From: Isoetes taiwanensis
Lineage: Eukaryota > Streptophyta > Lycopodiopsida > Isoetales > Isoetaceae
Assembly (NCBI GenBank): GCA_021234155.1
Contig: JAJEKV010000032.1
Location: 5,275,835 to 5,339,834 of the forward strand
Length of the DNA: 64,000 nucleotides
Direction: 5' to 3'
Part shown: in pieces, positions 48,471-61,461 of the stretch
Numbering within the stretch: position 1 is the first letter of the stretch
How the letters are laid out: each line of letters starts with the position of its first letter
Made by a program: the position numbers and the translations under genes
The notes under the pieces: generated by a model
The model's input: the letters and a program-made list of their open reading frames with translations, nothing else
Databases searched by the model: none
Told to the model about the DNA's origin: nothing

Positions 48471-48734
48471 GCAATGTTTCGTTCATAATTTTTGCCCTTT
48501 TGTTAAACCTTGTTAACAATTCTTTTTCTTTTCTTTTTCTTTTAATTCTTCAACGATTTATATGCCAATTTCATCTTGCCCCTTCCAACTTATGTGTATA
48601 TTCCTTTGAATTTCTTAATTCGACCTTCATTGCTTGTATCATCTTCAAGCCTTTTTCCTTGTCACCGGCCATTATAACAATTTCAATTTTGGTACTCTTT
48701 TCAAGCATTTATCTCCCTTTAAAATTTGTTATCT

Positions 48735-48960
48735 CACAACCCCTGAGATATGGAGCTTATTGGATGAACCCAACTACAGTAAGGTGGTAAGGAAAGAGAT
48801 TGATAACTTATTGAAAGCAAGATTCATCGTTGTAATAGAGAGAAGCGAGTAGCTGTCTCCAATAGGGATAGTTCACAAGAAGAATGGAAAGATAAGAGTT
48901 TGTGTGGACTATCAAAAATTGAATGCCGCTACAATGAAAGATGGATTCCCACTGTATGCA
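48735..48960 (+). pseudogene. Gypsy RT fragment (N-terminal part)
   Basis: NYSKVVRKEIDNLLKARFIV, a stop where WLSPI-type elements have Trp, then LSPIGIVHKKNGKIRVCVDY and QKLNAATMKDGFPL. This is the start of gypsy RT up to the segment with which the fragment at 48381 begins. Confidence 0.75.
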
Positions 48961-50007
48961 CCTTTTGGTTTTCGTATTTGCCACATAGGTAGATTGCAAA
49001 CATGGCACCTCTTGCATCATTTGGCTGCTATATCATCAACTCGTGCCAACTAGGCATGCCATATCACCCTCTTCCTCACGTCTCATCTTCCATGGCTTCA
49101 TGGGAAGACCCGCTTGAGCTAGCTTCCGCACGTTTCTTCCTTGGTCCGCAACCAGCAGACCAAGATCTTTTGGCTATGGGTTTTCGTCAGTTGGGATATG
49201 CACTTAGTAACTCTGCATAGATGGGGTTTAACATGGCCACCCTTCTCATATAAGCTTCCCATTCATGTGGTTCGGTCTTCCTACTGGTCAGTAGCGCTTC
49301 AGCAACAAAACCATCCTTGTCCATGATTACACATGCTTAATTGGCCTTCATAAGTGACTTCCCCAAATGCGGGCTTCTGTAGCTTCCCCATTGGTTTGCA
49401 AGGTCTAGGTAAAAATTTAAAATGTAATATTTAACCCCTGTTTATTTTTCGATTCCCCTGTATCCCTAAGCAATTGTATTTTTGAATTCCCCTTCTGTTC
49501 TAAACTTCGTGACAGAGGGTCGGCCCTCTATAATCCAATTCTAGTAGGCACCATGCATATGGCCGCGATTCTCCTAGTTTTGGCCTGCTCTGAATTCTTC
49601 TGTACTAGTTTAAAATCGAGTCTTCTCTTATTGCTGCCGAATCCTTCAGTCCCTGGCGGCCTTCACATCATCCAATCGGCCTGGTACATGCCCGCTTTCT
49701 TCAAATCAAAACCCTGGCTCCACCTTATAACAGTTTCTTGCATGGCCATGGTCAATTTGCCCCCATTTCCGGCCTGGTAATCTGAAGACATGCGGATTTG
49801 TTGATGCCTTACTCCCTTTCTGTAATTTCCAGTGAAGAACCTGCCGCTCTAGCAAGAATATGGCCGAGTGTTCTTTGAAGACCTGGGAATTTCTGTCGCC
49901 AGGGGTTTCTTTAGGCCAATTTCTTCCAGATCTTTTTCTTTCCAAACTATTCTTGGTTTCTGTTCTGTTTCCTCACAGAGGGCTGTCTTGCAGGCGATCC
50001 CGAACCC
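48961..50007. other. Putative 3' end of the split gypsy element
   Basis: No gene recognised. It ends with the 37-bp sequence shared with 22336-22372. Open stretches at 49002-49220 and 49553-49780 have no known motif. Confidence 0.35.
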
Positions 50008-53000
50008 AGACCCTAAACAATTTCATGTCAACGTCACACTATCGAAGTAGTTGAGTCAATCTATATAGTATAAATCGTCCTATGTGCATTTTAGCATACG
50101 TCTAATTTGGGATGAGAGTTAATCCATCCATAGTTAGAAATCGTTCCATGTGCAATTTGTCATACCTAATTTGGTCCAATGGTATCCACCAATGCAAGGA
50201 GTTGGTTCCACTAGCATTATCTCATTGTATGATAATTATCAAAATGCTTCAAACTGGAAATGTATATGTAGTAGGAGGGCAACTTCTTGTATTTTGTTTT
50301 TTCATTTTTCTAATGTAGGCATTCCAACACATAAAAGAAGTAAGTCAACTTTAGAATAGATTTGCGATTCATTTATTATCTATCAGTCATTTTTTCTTAA
50401 TCTTTGTATAGATAACTTAACATCTCAGCGTATGAGGATATAGAACCTACTTATAAGAATTGCACATATTAGTATATTTACCATCATTTAAAAGTAGGAG
50501 ACCAGATAAATCTACTTGCATTGCAGATGAAAATAAACAAGGGCTATATGCAATCCTGCCTGCATTGCAGATGAAAATATTCAAACACAACATTTTTCTA
50601 GGATGGAGGACTTCGTGAACTACTTATATGCTAAATTTGAACTCAAAATTGATCTCCTTCCGAAATTTGTCGTTTTTATATCACAATCGCTTTTACGGGA
50701 ACCAAGATCTTGGTTCTTAAGGCGTAAGACGATTTAATACTGTCATGTTTGAATTGCTCTATCTTCCTTCACATACATTGAATTGAGATGCGATTTTTTG
50801 TGCCTTACTCTATATCTCGTGTAGAAAAATAAAATTATAACAAAACAAAAAAATTAAAAATCTTTTCATCAAGACAGTTTTACTTTGTGTGAACATGAAG
50901 CTTTTGGTACTTGACCCCCTTAGGTTTGCTAGAGTTTTTGTGCCCTTGATTTTACATGATTTTTTTTTTGTGAACCTTCAAAATACCCTTTAATGGTCCA
51001 TTATGGGACAGGTCTAGTATTAAGAAGGCAATGGAGTTGCATATGCGATTTGCTTTGGACGGAAATTTGAGCTATATGTCAGGGAAATCTAGATCGTACA
51101 CATGTTTCTATGCTTGAAGTCTTTCTAATCCTCAAGTAATGTCATATTTGTCTATATAACTACTTTAAATGAAGTGAATTCGAGCGTTAATGCTGATATG
51201 GGGGCATGCTAGGGGGAGTGGTCCAGGAAGAAAAGAATTAAGGCAATGGGGCATTTTGAAAGTCAATGGTTACAAGGCATGGGAAAAAAAGGGGCAAGGT
51301 TATTTTACACGACCAATAAAGCTAAAGATAAGGGAGATATTTTTAAAGAAAGGAAATCTTAAGTTGATGAGGCAAATAGGTTTCGAAGCTACTATTCCTG
51401 GAACGAAAAGGGTCGAATCTTGTGGAACTCGAAATAGCAAGGCGTGAATGCCTTTATCTGAAGAAAAAGGGACGATCAGGCTATAATAAGGGCCGCTGGC
51501 ACAGATCCGGGTAAGTGGAAGACATCTGGCTTTGGGGATCCGGCACTCTGATAGCTCCTGCAGAATCCGGCCATCTAAAAATCTTTAACTTCGGCTTCCA
51601 TAAACTGGTTCCTGGCTGCTGCCGATTAAATCCGACCTGTCTATCACTGATTTAGCTGAAGATCTTGTAGGCGGAGCTTCTAGGTCTGCCCTGTGTGCAG
51701 GCTTCCTTGATAAGCCTGAGATTGAGTCGAATTCTATTCCTTGGTGGTTGGACTGAGCCTATCTGAACCCATTGCAATTGTAAGATTGGTTTGATCATAA
51801 GCCGAAGGGGAAATAAGCTGTGATCAACTCCTTTCATTCTTTTCCCTTGGAAATTGCCTTAGTTCTTGTCTTGGATCCGGTTGGGTGGAAATTGCCTTAG
51901 TTCTTGTCTTGGATCCGGTTGGGTGGAAACTGGATGCCCACTCCATTGGTTGTGGAAACCAAGCCATTTGATCTTATTTAAAGACTAGTTATAGTGCCCA
52001 GCGTTGCTGGACATAAGGTAGAAATGTGATGATAGCCCAGCAATGCCCAATCATACCTTTGATATTCTTAGAAATGTAGCCCAGAATGCCCAATCATACC
52101 TTTGATATTCTCTTGTACCAACCATACCTTTGATGTTCTCTTGTACCTTTGTACACTTTGGAGGCTGAAGACACGTATGAATGTTGCTCATATAGACTAG
52201 TAATGGTGCCCAGCGTTGCTGGGCATAAGTTTAAAGTATGCAAATCTTTTGACTGCAATGGGAAATGCGTGCAGTAATAATCCAATCTTTGTAACCTATT
52301 ATTATGACAAAAATTCTAAAGATTTAACAACGTTTAAAAGCTTCTTTGTGTTAGATAGTGTTGCATTCGTATCTCTGAGAGCTTTGAATAGAACAACACG
52401 GTGCGTGTTCATAGGAAACCTGAGTGGGAGTATGATTTTTTATCTGAGCAGGTTTTGAGGTGAGGTTGTACTCTTCGTGAGGCTGGGCATAAGTTGAGAC
52501 ATTGTAAATGATGGAGTTATCACCCTCAGTATAGATAAAGATCATAGCTACATGCTCAAAATGTTATGGCGAAATACTAACGTCAAAATATTAATTCAAA
52601 ATTTAGTATGTGAATATTTTCCGACTGTACGATAATGTCAATGCTAGTGCTGTTACTATTACGGTATCACTTTAGCAAAGCATAATGTCGCCTTACATTT
52701 GAATACTATGGTCCTAACTTTTCTAGCCTTACATTTGGATATTATGGTCCAAATTTTTATGGCCCTGTTTACTTAGGCAAAGTTGGAATCATGTTATGAT
52801 AGAACTAAACCGCCTTACACTTAGATAATTTACGGTCCAATCTTGATTTGCCTTGTTTACCTAGGCAAAGTTAGAAACCATTAATGATAGAACCAAGTCA
52901 TTTGTTGACACTTTCGACAATATCATGCATTTGAATTGAATAGTACATTCTACGCAGCTTTGTTATCTATATAAGTAGGTCTAGCATTAAATTAAGCACC

Positions 53001-54414
53001 ATTCTAAGTCCCCAAACCATTGGAAAAAAGTAGACCACTTTGTTTGATGTGGCAATGTCATTATTTCTTGTGTGAACATAATACAATGGCGAGCAGGCAA
53101 TCAACGACCAAGATAATAAAAAAAAGTTGTTCATTTTGATGTTCTCATGTACTAAAAGTTTGCTTCTCTATCTTGTCCAATCCTACTATCATAGCACTCC
53201 ACGATATGACATTATGGGCATGTATCAAATTGAGAAAATGGCAAGCACGTTGTATGTTCCCCACCTACAATAAATACTTATTGTACATATCTCGCAATCA
53301 CTACACCCCATAACACGGCAATGCGCTCTAAAGAACAGGGAGCTCATTCTTCTCCATTTCAATTAACTATGGGATTAATCTTTTGCTTTCGATTCATGTA
53401 TAACAAATGGTGAAACATTCATAACTTTGCAAAACTCAAATGGCTGATCTCAATGCGTTCAACATTTTACTATTCAATGTTAGTGTCTCATGTGAATCTA
53501 TTATCTATTATGAACTCTTAAAATTTGATTGTGGTGTCATAGCATTCACGTTTGTCAAAAAGAAATGGCCTATGGCTCTTACCTCTTATGAAGAGAATCA
53601 TGTGCTAATTGACGAAGTTTTATGTGATCGCCTTTAGCTTTGCATTAATAGCAAGTAAGATATGTACTTGAAATCTTGACAAAATGGAATCGGGTAAAAC
53701 AATGGATTTAAGTTTACTTTTTCTCTGAATAAATTTGCACGCATAACCCTCAAAGAAACCTCATTTACTCTTGAAATGTTTATATAAGCATCCAAACATC
53801 TTTACATAGTCTAGATGCATGCATCTTGCCTCACAAAATCTTCACGCCATATATGAGCGTAAACCCTCCCAATAAATTTTAACATGTTAATCTTTGCCCT
53901 ATCAAAGTTGAAACATCTTCCAACCATAGTTCAAAAGTCTTTGGCTCATCTCGCACCATATATCTGAGAGACTACTCCAAAGACATCACCATGAAGGGCA
54001 TCGCCTCCTCAATTGTGTGCTTTAGATCCGCTCAAATGTGTTTCCAAATTGCTAAAAACAGGCTCTGTCTACAAAAACGTCCGGCTTGGTTAAGCGGGGT
54101 ACATCCAACTATCCCCTGTTTTATAAAAACTTGGCAAGTATAGGGGATGGAATACCATTTTTCTTGAGAGCTCCATCCAATGCAGAGAGTCTAGCTTGCT
54201 GGGATAAACCCAGTAATAGCGCCACTAATACGACATATATCCAGAACCCGGCCTTGTAAAGATAAGCCATCTTAGCAACTCCTTTAGAAAATCGTCCCCA
54301 AATCCATCACGCAATTTTTGTATTTCTTTATCGAATAAACATTAGAATAACTATGTTGTCTGCCCCTACCTGAGGATTCAAAACACAACGTACACCATAA
54401 AGGCTCAAGGGCAC
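50008..54414. other. Unassigned DNA with small repeats
   Basis: No gene recognised. Visible repeats: a 40-bp perfect tandem duplication with GGAAATTGCCTTAGTTCTTG at about 51848-51929; CCCAATCATACCTTTGATAT twice near 52.05-52.11 kb; TGCCCAGCGTTGCTGGGCA hairpins near 51.99 kb (one mismatch) and 52.21 kb; and diverged copies of a CCTTACA(T/C)TT..GGTCC unit at 52.69-52.9 kb. Confidence 0.5.
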
Positions 54415-55282
54415 TGTAAACGGTTTTCGTGTGTGTAGGAACAATATAGCCAGCAGATAATTCATTATCAATACACAGGGAATTGAACCCTGGTATCCAG
54501 ATATATAGCTATAAGGATTTAAAGATTCACAGGAAACATTTCATAACAAGTAATATATAATGAACCAGAGTTATATTCCATAGTTTCAGATCTGAATACA
54601 CCAAATATCCATAGCACTTGTCTCATAAATAAGCCATAAACACAGTAATGGAAATGCATCACAACAAGCTTCATAATAAACAAGAATCATATTCATAGTT
54701 TAGATTTGCATAACGGAATAATGAACAGACTTATCTCGTAACAGCCACAAAACTATCAGATCTGCTGGAGACTCTTCATGGTTCTGCACTGGTCGGCTGC
54801 CCTAAATGCTCAAACTCTATCTTCTCTGATCTAAATGTCCCTTCCGGAATCTGTCTGCTCCCAATCCGACTTCTCTCTCAGAATCCCTTGCCCTATCTGA
54901 TCCATTCCTGCCCTTTCAAATCCGGTGGCTGCTCTCCTATATCCGCTCCTCGCTTCCCTGATCGGCTCCTCCTTCCTCTGCTCGTTCAACCGTAACCCTT
55001 TTTTTGCCTTATGCCTTTTCAATTCGAAATAGGGCTTTTGATCTCCACCATTAATTTTCCATAAATCTCCACCGTTAGATTAAATAAATATGCTCTTCTT
55101 AGCTTCCCATATTTTCCACTATTATAAAAATAAATCCTTCAAGGTTACATCTTCAAATAACATTCAAATATGCCAAATATGCCATTTTTATGCAATTTAA
55201 CATGGTAAGATCACGTGGCATTGCTCGCTTGATCACGTTTTCACCCAAAATGCACAATTCTGAACAAAATATTCGTTCTACA
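54415..55282 (-). repeat. Gypsy 3' LTR
   Basis: Partner of 62073-62949. On the minus strand the purine-rich GTAAGGGGAATAA directly precedes it (55283-55295) and is the likely polypurine tract. Confidence 0.95.
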
Positions 55283-56199
55283 TTATTCCCCTTACAAAAA
55301 ACTCGACGTCCCGACGAGTTCTTCAAGCTTGTTCTTCATGATCAAAATATTTTCTTCCAAACCATTGCCTCCATCGGCGATTCTATGGCTTCTCCGAATA
55401 TAAAATACTTCCAAGGGTGGCAAATCCCATCTAGGTCAGGACTCTCTCTCTACTGCAACCTCAGTATGGCGCTCCATCCCCCCACTCTTCCTTCTACCTT
55501 TTGGATTATTTGTTTATTGGACTCTTTTACTACACGGACTTGCTGGGATGGGAAAATGGCCAGCAATATGGGAAATGGAAAAACAACGATAAAGAAAACA
55601 ATGGACATGGTTGGTAGGCCAACTAAAAATAGATGAACATGAAATGATAGAAAAAAGGATGCTCCTCGCAAATAAAAAACAACGTTAGTAGAGCATATGG
55701 CTGCTAAGATGGTGAAGCTGATTGCAGCACTTTATGAGTTGAAGGATATGAATGAGTGTAGATGAATGAATTGAATAATCGTGGAGAAAAGCAGATGACC
55801 CTGTCATGGTAACAATATCAACAAATTAGTACAATAGTTGCTGCCTGGTGGTAAAGCTTATATGGCAGACTTTGGTGTATTGAATGGGATGGATGAGCGT
55901 ACAATGAAATGGATTGATTTTGATGGAGAAAAAGCAAATGCACCTGTCAATGGAAACAAAAATAGTTAACAAACAAGATGCTGCCTTGACGCGGGGGTGA
56001 TTGGCAGTCTTAATGGATTGATGTGAACGAAAGGATAGAAAATGAGATGAATTTGATATAGCAATGGAAGACAAACTGATGGATTATTCGAAAAAATGAA
56101 TTATTATTTCTTCTTAATTTTTTATTTTTTTTTTTTATATTTTTTTTTTTTCAAATATAGTACTACCCCCCTTTTATTTATTCATCGTCCCGATGAATA
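55283..56199. other. Gypsy 3' untranslated region
   Basis: Between integrase stop and PPT. A plus-strand open frame (55190-55636, 148 codons) crosses the PPT/LTR border antisense to the element; it has no known motif. A T-rich run lies at 56100-56150. Confidence 0.55.
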
Positions 56200-57240
56200 C
56201 TACACCTTATTTGAAGGATGGTCGCTAATTTTTGACATGTGATACACTTTAAGTCTCGCACCATTCACTCGTGTGGAAAGCTCATTTCCTGCAAAATCTT
56301 TTAGTAATACAGATCCATTATCATATATTTCTTTAACAATATAAGGACCTTTCCAACGCATCCTGAGTTTACCCGGTTTCTTCCAATGCTTACTATCATA
56401 AAGTAGAACTAAGTTACCTTTATCGAAGTGTTTATTGTTTCGATGCCGATCATACCATGCTTTGCGACGTTGTTGGATTGCTTCCCGTGACATATAAGCA
56501 TATAGTCTGCTTTCATCAAGGGCTTCTAATTGTGCTAATCTTGCTTGCAAACTACCATCCCAGTCTAATTTATGTTCAATAGCAATTCTCAAGGATGGGA
56601 GTTCTAACTCAATAGGAACTATAGCTTCTTGCCCATATACTAATTTAAAAGGTGTAGCATTTGTTGTAACTTTATGTGCAATGCGATAGGCCCACAACGC
56701 ATCGAAAAGGCGTTTATCCCAATCTGTGCGGTTGGCATTACAAATTTTGGTAATTATGGTACATAGGGTTTTATTTGTACGCTCCACCTGGCCGTTTGCG
56801 CGTGGATGATATGGAGTTGTCTTTCTATGTTTCACCCCATATCTATTAGTTAAAGCTTCAATAGTATCATTAAGGAAATGCTTACCTCTATCGCTGACCA
56901 ATTCCAAAGGGCAGCCAAAACGTGTTATGATATTTTCGTACAAGAATATAGCCACATTATTGGTCAGATCTTCCCTAAACGCACGTGCTTCCACCCACTT
57001 GGTAACATAGTCGCAAGAAAACCAAAATATATTTATTACCAGTATGCATAGCAGATGGCTTGATTGGTCCTACAAAATCGATTCCCCATTTTTCAAAAGG
57101 CAAAATAGGCATTATTGGATGTAAAGGCATAACGTCTCTGTTAGAAGGCTTCCCCACCCTTTGACATACATCACAATGTCTAATATACTCCCTAACATCA
57201 GCATGCAATTTAGGCCACCATAATCCAAATTTTGAAGAAT
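56200..57240 (-). pseudogene. Gypsy integrase
   Basis: The zinc domain ends HCDVCQRVGKPSNRD (Cys pair). The core shows WGIDFVGPIKPS (first Asp), FGCPLELVSDRGKHFLNDTI (second Asp) and YHPRANGQVERTNKT (Glu). The C-terminus has KLRMRWKGPYIV and YDNGSVLLKDFAGN, a GPY-type ending. The reading 56994-56200 is 264 codons with no break; one frame change sits near 56.98-57.01 kb, in the middle of the core after the first Asp, and another near 57.2 kb. Confidence 0.9.
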
Positions 57241-58006
57241 TTTCTTAATAGTAGTATCTATAGAGAAATGCCCACCACTAGGTCCATCATGACATGATTG
57301 CAACACAGTTCTAATTTCATGTGGCATTATGCATCGTCTCAACACATCATCATGACCTAATTTATATAATTGACCCGCAATAAGTGTATATGGCTTTGAT
57401 TGAATTATTAATCGTCTTTTACCAACAACACTCATACCTTCTGGAAATTTCCCTGTAGATAAATAAGATGCAATAGATTCGTACCATTCAGGTACCGCTT
57501 CTACAGAAAAGAGTACTTCATCTGGCAAACAATCTGGAATATCTCCATCTTCTTTTGGTCCTGAAATTCTTGACAAATGATCACCGGCTGAATGTATCTT
57601 CCCAAACAGACAACAATTCAAACTTGAATTCCTGCAATAACAACAACCAACGAGCAATCCTTCCCGTATGCAAGGCTTGTTGATCAAATACTTCAAAGGT
57701 TGGTGGTCAACAACAAATGCAAATTCATTAGCAAGGAGATAATGCCTAAATTTTTGGATCGAAAAAATCATGCCAAGTGCCTCACGCTCAAAAGTAGTAG
57801 AGTAGTTCTCTTTCGCTTTTAGTTAATTGCCTACTTGCATAGAATATGGGATGATCGATATTCTTTTCATCGACTTGACACAAAATATCGCCTATAGCAT
57901 AGTTTGATGCATCAATCAACACATGGAATTCTTTAGACCAATCTGAGACTTTTAAAATGGGTGATTTAACTAGGGCTAGTTTTAGTTCTTCAAATGCTTT
58001 TGACAT
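57112..58006 (-). pseudogene. Gypsy RNase H and integrase zinc domain
   Basis: 58006-57788 reads FHVLIDASNYAIGDILCQVD (first Asp) and PIFYASRQLTKSERELLYYF. After a frame change at about 57.78 kb comes FRHYLLANEFAFVVDHQPLK (later Asp). KIHSAGDHLSRI follows, replacing the usual IADxLSRI motif, and the part before it is locally garbled. The frame continues into the integrase N-terminus with CHDGPSGGHFSIDTTIKKIL (His pair). Confidence 0.85.
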
Positions 58007-58111
58007 GCATCATTCCAATTATATTCCTTTGATTTTCGCAACAACTTAGTAAGTGGCAAAGCTCAAGCAGTGCATAATGATCAATAAAGCGCCTATGATA
58101 TCCTACGTGCC

Positions 58112-59527
58112 CTAGAAAAGCTTGCAACTCTTTAACACTCGTTGGAGGTCAAAATCAAGGATTTTAGAAGTTTTGTGTGGGTCAATCGTAAGTCCATGTA
58201 ATGATACAACAAAACCTAGCAAAACACCATGTGTAACCACAAAAGTACATTTTTCTGGGTTCAAGGAGATTCCATATTCCCTACAACGCTCAAAGCATAA
58301 CTCCAATTTACTTAGATGATAACTCAAGGACCCAAACACAGCAAAGTCATCTAAGAATACCTTCATAAAGTCTTGCACGAACTCCTTGAAGGCTTGCGTA
58401 ATAACCCGCTGGAATGTAGCAGGAGCGTTACATAAACCAAAGGGCATCACTCGATAAGCGTAAGTTCCCCAAATAGTTACAAATGTTGTCTTCTCCCTAT
58501 CTTCTGGTCTAATCAATACTTGGTTATATCCCGAGAATCCATCCATAAATGAATAAACCTCTTGACCCGCTACAGCATCTAACACTTCGTCTGTGAAGGG
58601 AATAGGAAAATGGTCTTTTCGAGTAGCATCATTTAGCTTTCGATAATCAACACATACACGTATTTTCAAATTTTTCTTATAAACACACACGATAGGTGAT
58701 ACCCATTCACTATAATCTACAGGGTAGATAAAGCCAACCTTAAGCAACTTATCAATCTCCTCCTTAACTGCTTTGGCAAATTTAGGATTAAGTCTATAAG
58801 GTTTTTGCACTACGGGTTTAGCATTAGCATGAAGCTCAATCTTATGCATACATAAGGACGGGTTAATGCCCTTCAAATCATCATATGACCACGCAAAAAT
58901 GTCCTGATATTTTGAAAATAAGGCGACACAATTGTCATACAAATCCCCAGTGATATTAGCCCCTAACTTTATTGTCTTTACTTCTCCTCCTTTCCCGAGG
59001 TTAATTTCTTGCACTTTAGGAGGCTGTGAGAAGGTTTCATATTGACTAATTTCATGCGCAGGCTTCTTTTCCACCTTGATCTCTTGAATTGTGCACTTTG
59101 TGAAATAATCAGGATATTTATCTTGTTTAATATCTTCTTCTTCTTCTTCTTCACATTCCTTCTCCACTTCAACTTGGTTAACATCTATAACACCCATGAA
59201 ATTTAGAATTGTATCCTCCAGATCTACAACCGCGTCATCATTAACTCCGTACACACCTTCTTCTTTCAAGGTCATATCTTCTTGTGGCTCACTAGATGAT
59301 GCTACATTCGCATATGCACTATCTGCATTATAATCGTCATCACTACTATCACTATCATCGTCACTGGAATCAGATTCTACGTCAAATTGTGCAACAGCTT
59401 TTGGCATTTCACTCACTATAATTTCCACCCTATTATTTCCATCACCAATAACTAAAATCCCTCTATGCCAATCGTATTGCTCGCCCTCAACAACCATGGT
59501 CGGCCTAATAATAATGGATAAGAACAT
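58112..59527 (-). pseudogene. Gypsy reverse transcriptase with acidic N-terminal linker
   Basis: The frame starts within the end of the protease (RPTMVVEGEQYDWHRGIL), runs through an acidic stretch (DVESDSSDDDSDSSDDDYNA) and reaches RT: VCVDYRKLNDATRKDHFPIP, YSFMDGFSGYNQVLIRPEDR, YAYRVMPFGLCNAPATFQRV and the catalytic KVFLDDFAVF (FLDD form of YxDD). All RT motifs are intact over 471 codons; the frame breaks just after HKTSKILDF, before the RNase H. The acidic linker between protease and RT resembles the spacer in other plant gypsy families. Confidence 0.9.
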
Positions 59528-60984
59528 ACCGTGGTGGTAGCTTTCAGAACTACATAATCCACATAGAATATAAGATTTGCAATCATGGTTTTTACACCGG
59601 TAATCATGCCTAAAGGTTTTACTCGTCTCTGATCAGCCATCCTTACTCTAAAATAGACAGGAGAAGGTGCAGGTAAGTCTAATCTTCGAAGAGTTTCTTC
59701 TGGCATAATGTTAACTCCAGATCCGCCGTCAATCACAGCAGAATCTAGCCCTAAATCCCCTATAACAACATGCACAGATGGAGATTTCATATCAAACAAA
59801 GAGGGCCATATAGAATTAACGGATACGTCCTTTTGCAATCGTAGAGCCGTAGCCACTTCCTTTCTACAGGAAGGGGATAATGACAATAATTGGGTAAAAG
59901 TGATAGTAGGTCTGATATTACCTAAATCAGCCAATATATCATAAGTAGGCATGTCCTTGGAAAGTTTTAGAATTTTCTTGTATTTCCTTTTACTCCTTCC
60001 TGATTTCCTAGGTTGCTCTCCAGACTCTTTCTCATCTAGAGAAGATGGGTTTCTTACTTCCATAATACCTTTAAGTTCTTCAAATGTGGGTGTGTCATGC
60101 AAAGTCTCCTTGGGAGTGTCTTGGGTGTCACCTAATCCTAAAAATTCGGGCTTTTCAAATCTCACACGTCTACTCCTCCTTTGATTATTAGGATTTAATT
60201 GCATCTGATAAATGGGGCATGAGTTTTCCTCTATTGGTTCACATAAATTAGAGTCAAGGATTTTTTCTTTCCCCTTAGATCCGTTTTCCATAGATCGCGG
60301 TGGCAATACATGTGGACACCTATCTTGTGAGTGTAACCCCTGGGTATTGCAAATGCCACACACAGGTTCAAAACCTACTTCTTTTCGTGGATTGGGACAA
60401 TTAGGAGCTATGTGTCCCTCTTCCTGGCATCTGAAACATCTAATAGGTTGTTGGGACCTTGATTGTCTTGGTGCTGGCCTTGAGAACCTATTGGGTGTAT
60501 TATTTCTCCCTTGTGTAGATGGATTAGCAGCATAAACAGGAACTAATGGCGGCATTTGTCCACCATCTACCATAGCGGGTTGGATATAATAGCTAGGGGT
60601 GCTAGAAGGTTTTGAGACAGCAGGTCTCACATTTGTCCTCGTTGGATCATCTCTCCTATCTTGCTGGAAATAACAGTCATTATCATTATGGTTACTTCTG
60701 CGACAATAATTGCACCATGTCCTAGGCTTGGTCAAAGGACACTCATTGGGAAAATGACCATAACCTTGACATTGAACACACCATACATTTCTACGGGGCT
60801 TGGGCTCTAAATTACGAGGTGTTCTAATTGCAGATAATTGCTTACCCAACTCCTTTTTCAAGACCTCATCAATAGTTTGCCTAATAGTTGTCTGAAGATC
60901 AGATATAGGAGGCTGATTTGGAGCTATTTTATGGCTGCACCAACCCTCTAGAAGTTGCTCAGTAAGGCATTCTACTATAATCAA
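59452..60984 (-). pseudogene. Gypsy gag C-terminus with four zinc knuckles, and protease
   Basis: Single 510-codon frame. Knuckles at residues about 69-82 (CVQCQGYGHFPNEC), 91-104 (CNYCRRSNHNDNDC), 183-196 (CFRCQEEGHIAPNC) and 209-223 (CGICNTQGLHSQDRC, one residue longer). Most plant gypsy gag proteins have one or two. The protease active site AVIDGGSGVNIMPEETL (Asp419) and the strand YPLLLGRPWLL (about 491) follow after a linker. A single-base change at about 59.5 kb separates it from the RT frame, which starts in the overlap. Confidence 0.9.
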
Positions 60985-61182
60985 CTAATCGAGGGGATGC
61001 ATAATGGACATGTATGTCCGGAATATTAGGTGTAGCAGCAGACTTTGCCCCATTGGCGATAGAAACTAGGGATGCTTGTCATATTAGCATTCATTTGTGG
61101 GTTTCTCATATAATTCATCCCCGCCAGTTCTAGTTGGGATGCAATTTTAATTGTTTGCTTCTAAGGACGCAGGGACCCATTT

Positions 61183-61461
61183 TTACAAAAAGCTCATGTG
61201 GCTAGGAAGTCCTTTAGTAAACCATCTAATTTGATATTCAACATCCGGTGGTTTAGGTTTTCTTACCCAAGAGTCTACGAAATCTATTAACATAACTTTG
61301 AATAGACTCGTTTGGTAACATGGTGAAGTCTTGTAACTTCGTCGTCCAAATCTATCTATAAACCCCGCAGGTCTAAAAGTTTCTAGAAATGCTTCTTCCA
61401 ATTCCTTCCAATTAGCATAAGTGGTATTTTTCAATGAGTGGCGATACCACTCAAGCTCCAC
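61183..61461 (-). pseudogene. Gypsy gag core
   Basis: LEWYRHSLKNTTYANWKELE then EAFLETFRPAGF is the conserved gag core (WY......W.EL...F...F), and the later DFVDSWVRKPKPPDVEYQIR matches its next helix. Frame breaks near 61.18 and 61.46 kb separate it from both sides, which run through 60.98-62.04 kb with short open stretches. Confidence 0.75.

Noticed and set aside
59708-60535. Three plus-strand open frames in the gypsy gag region
   Set aside because: Shadows of the minus-strand gag-protease frame.
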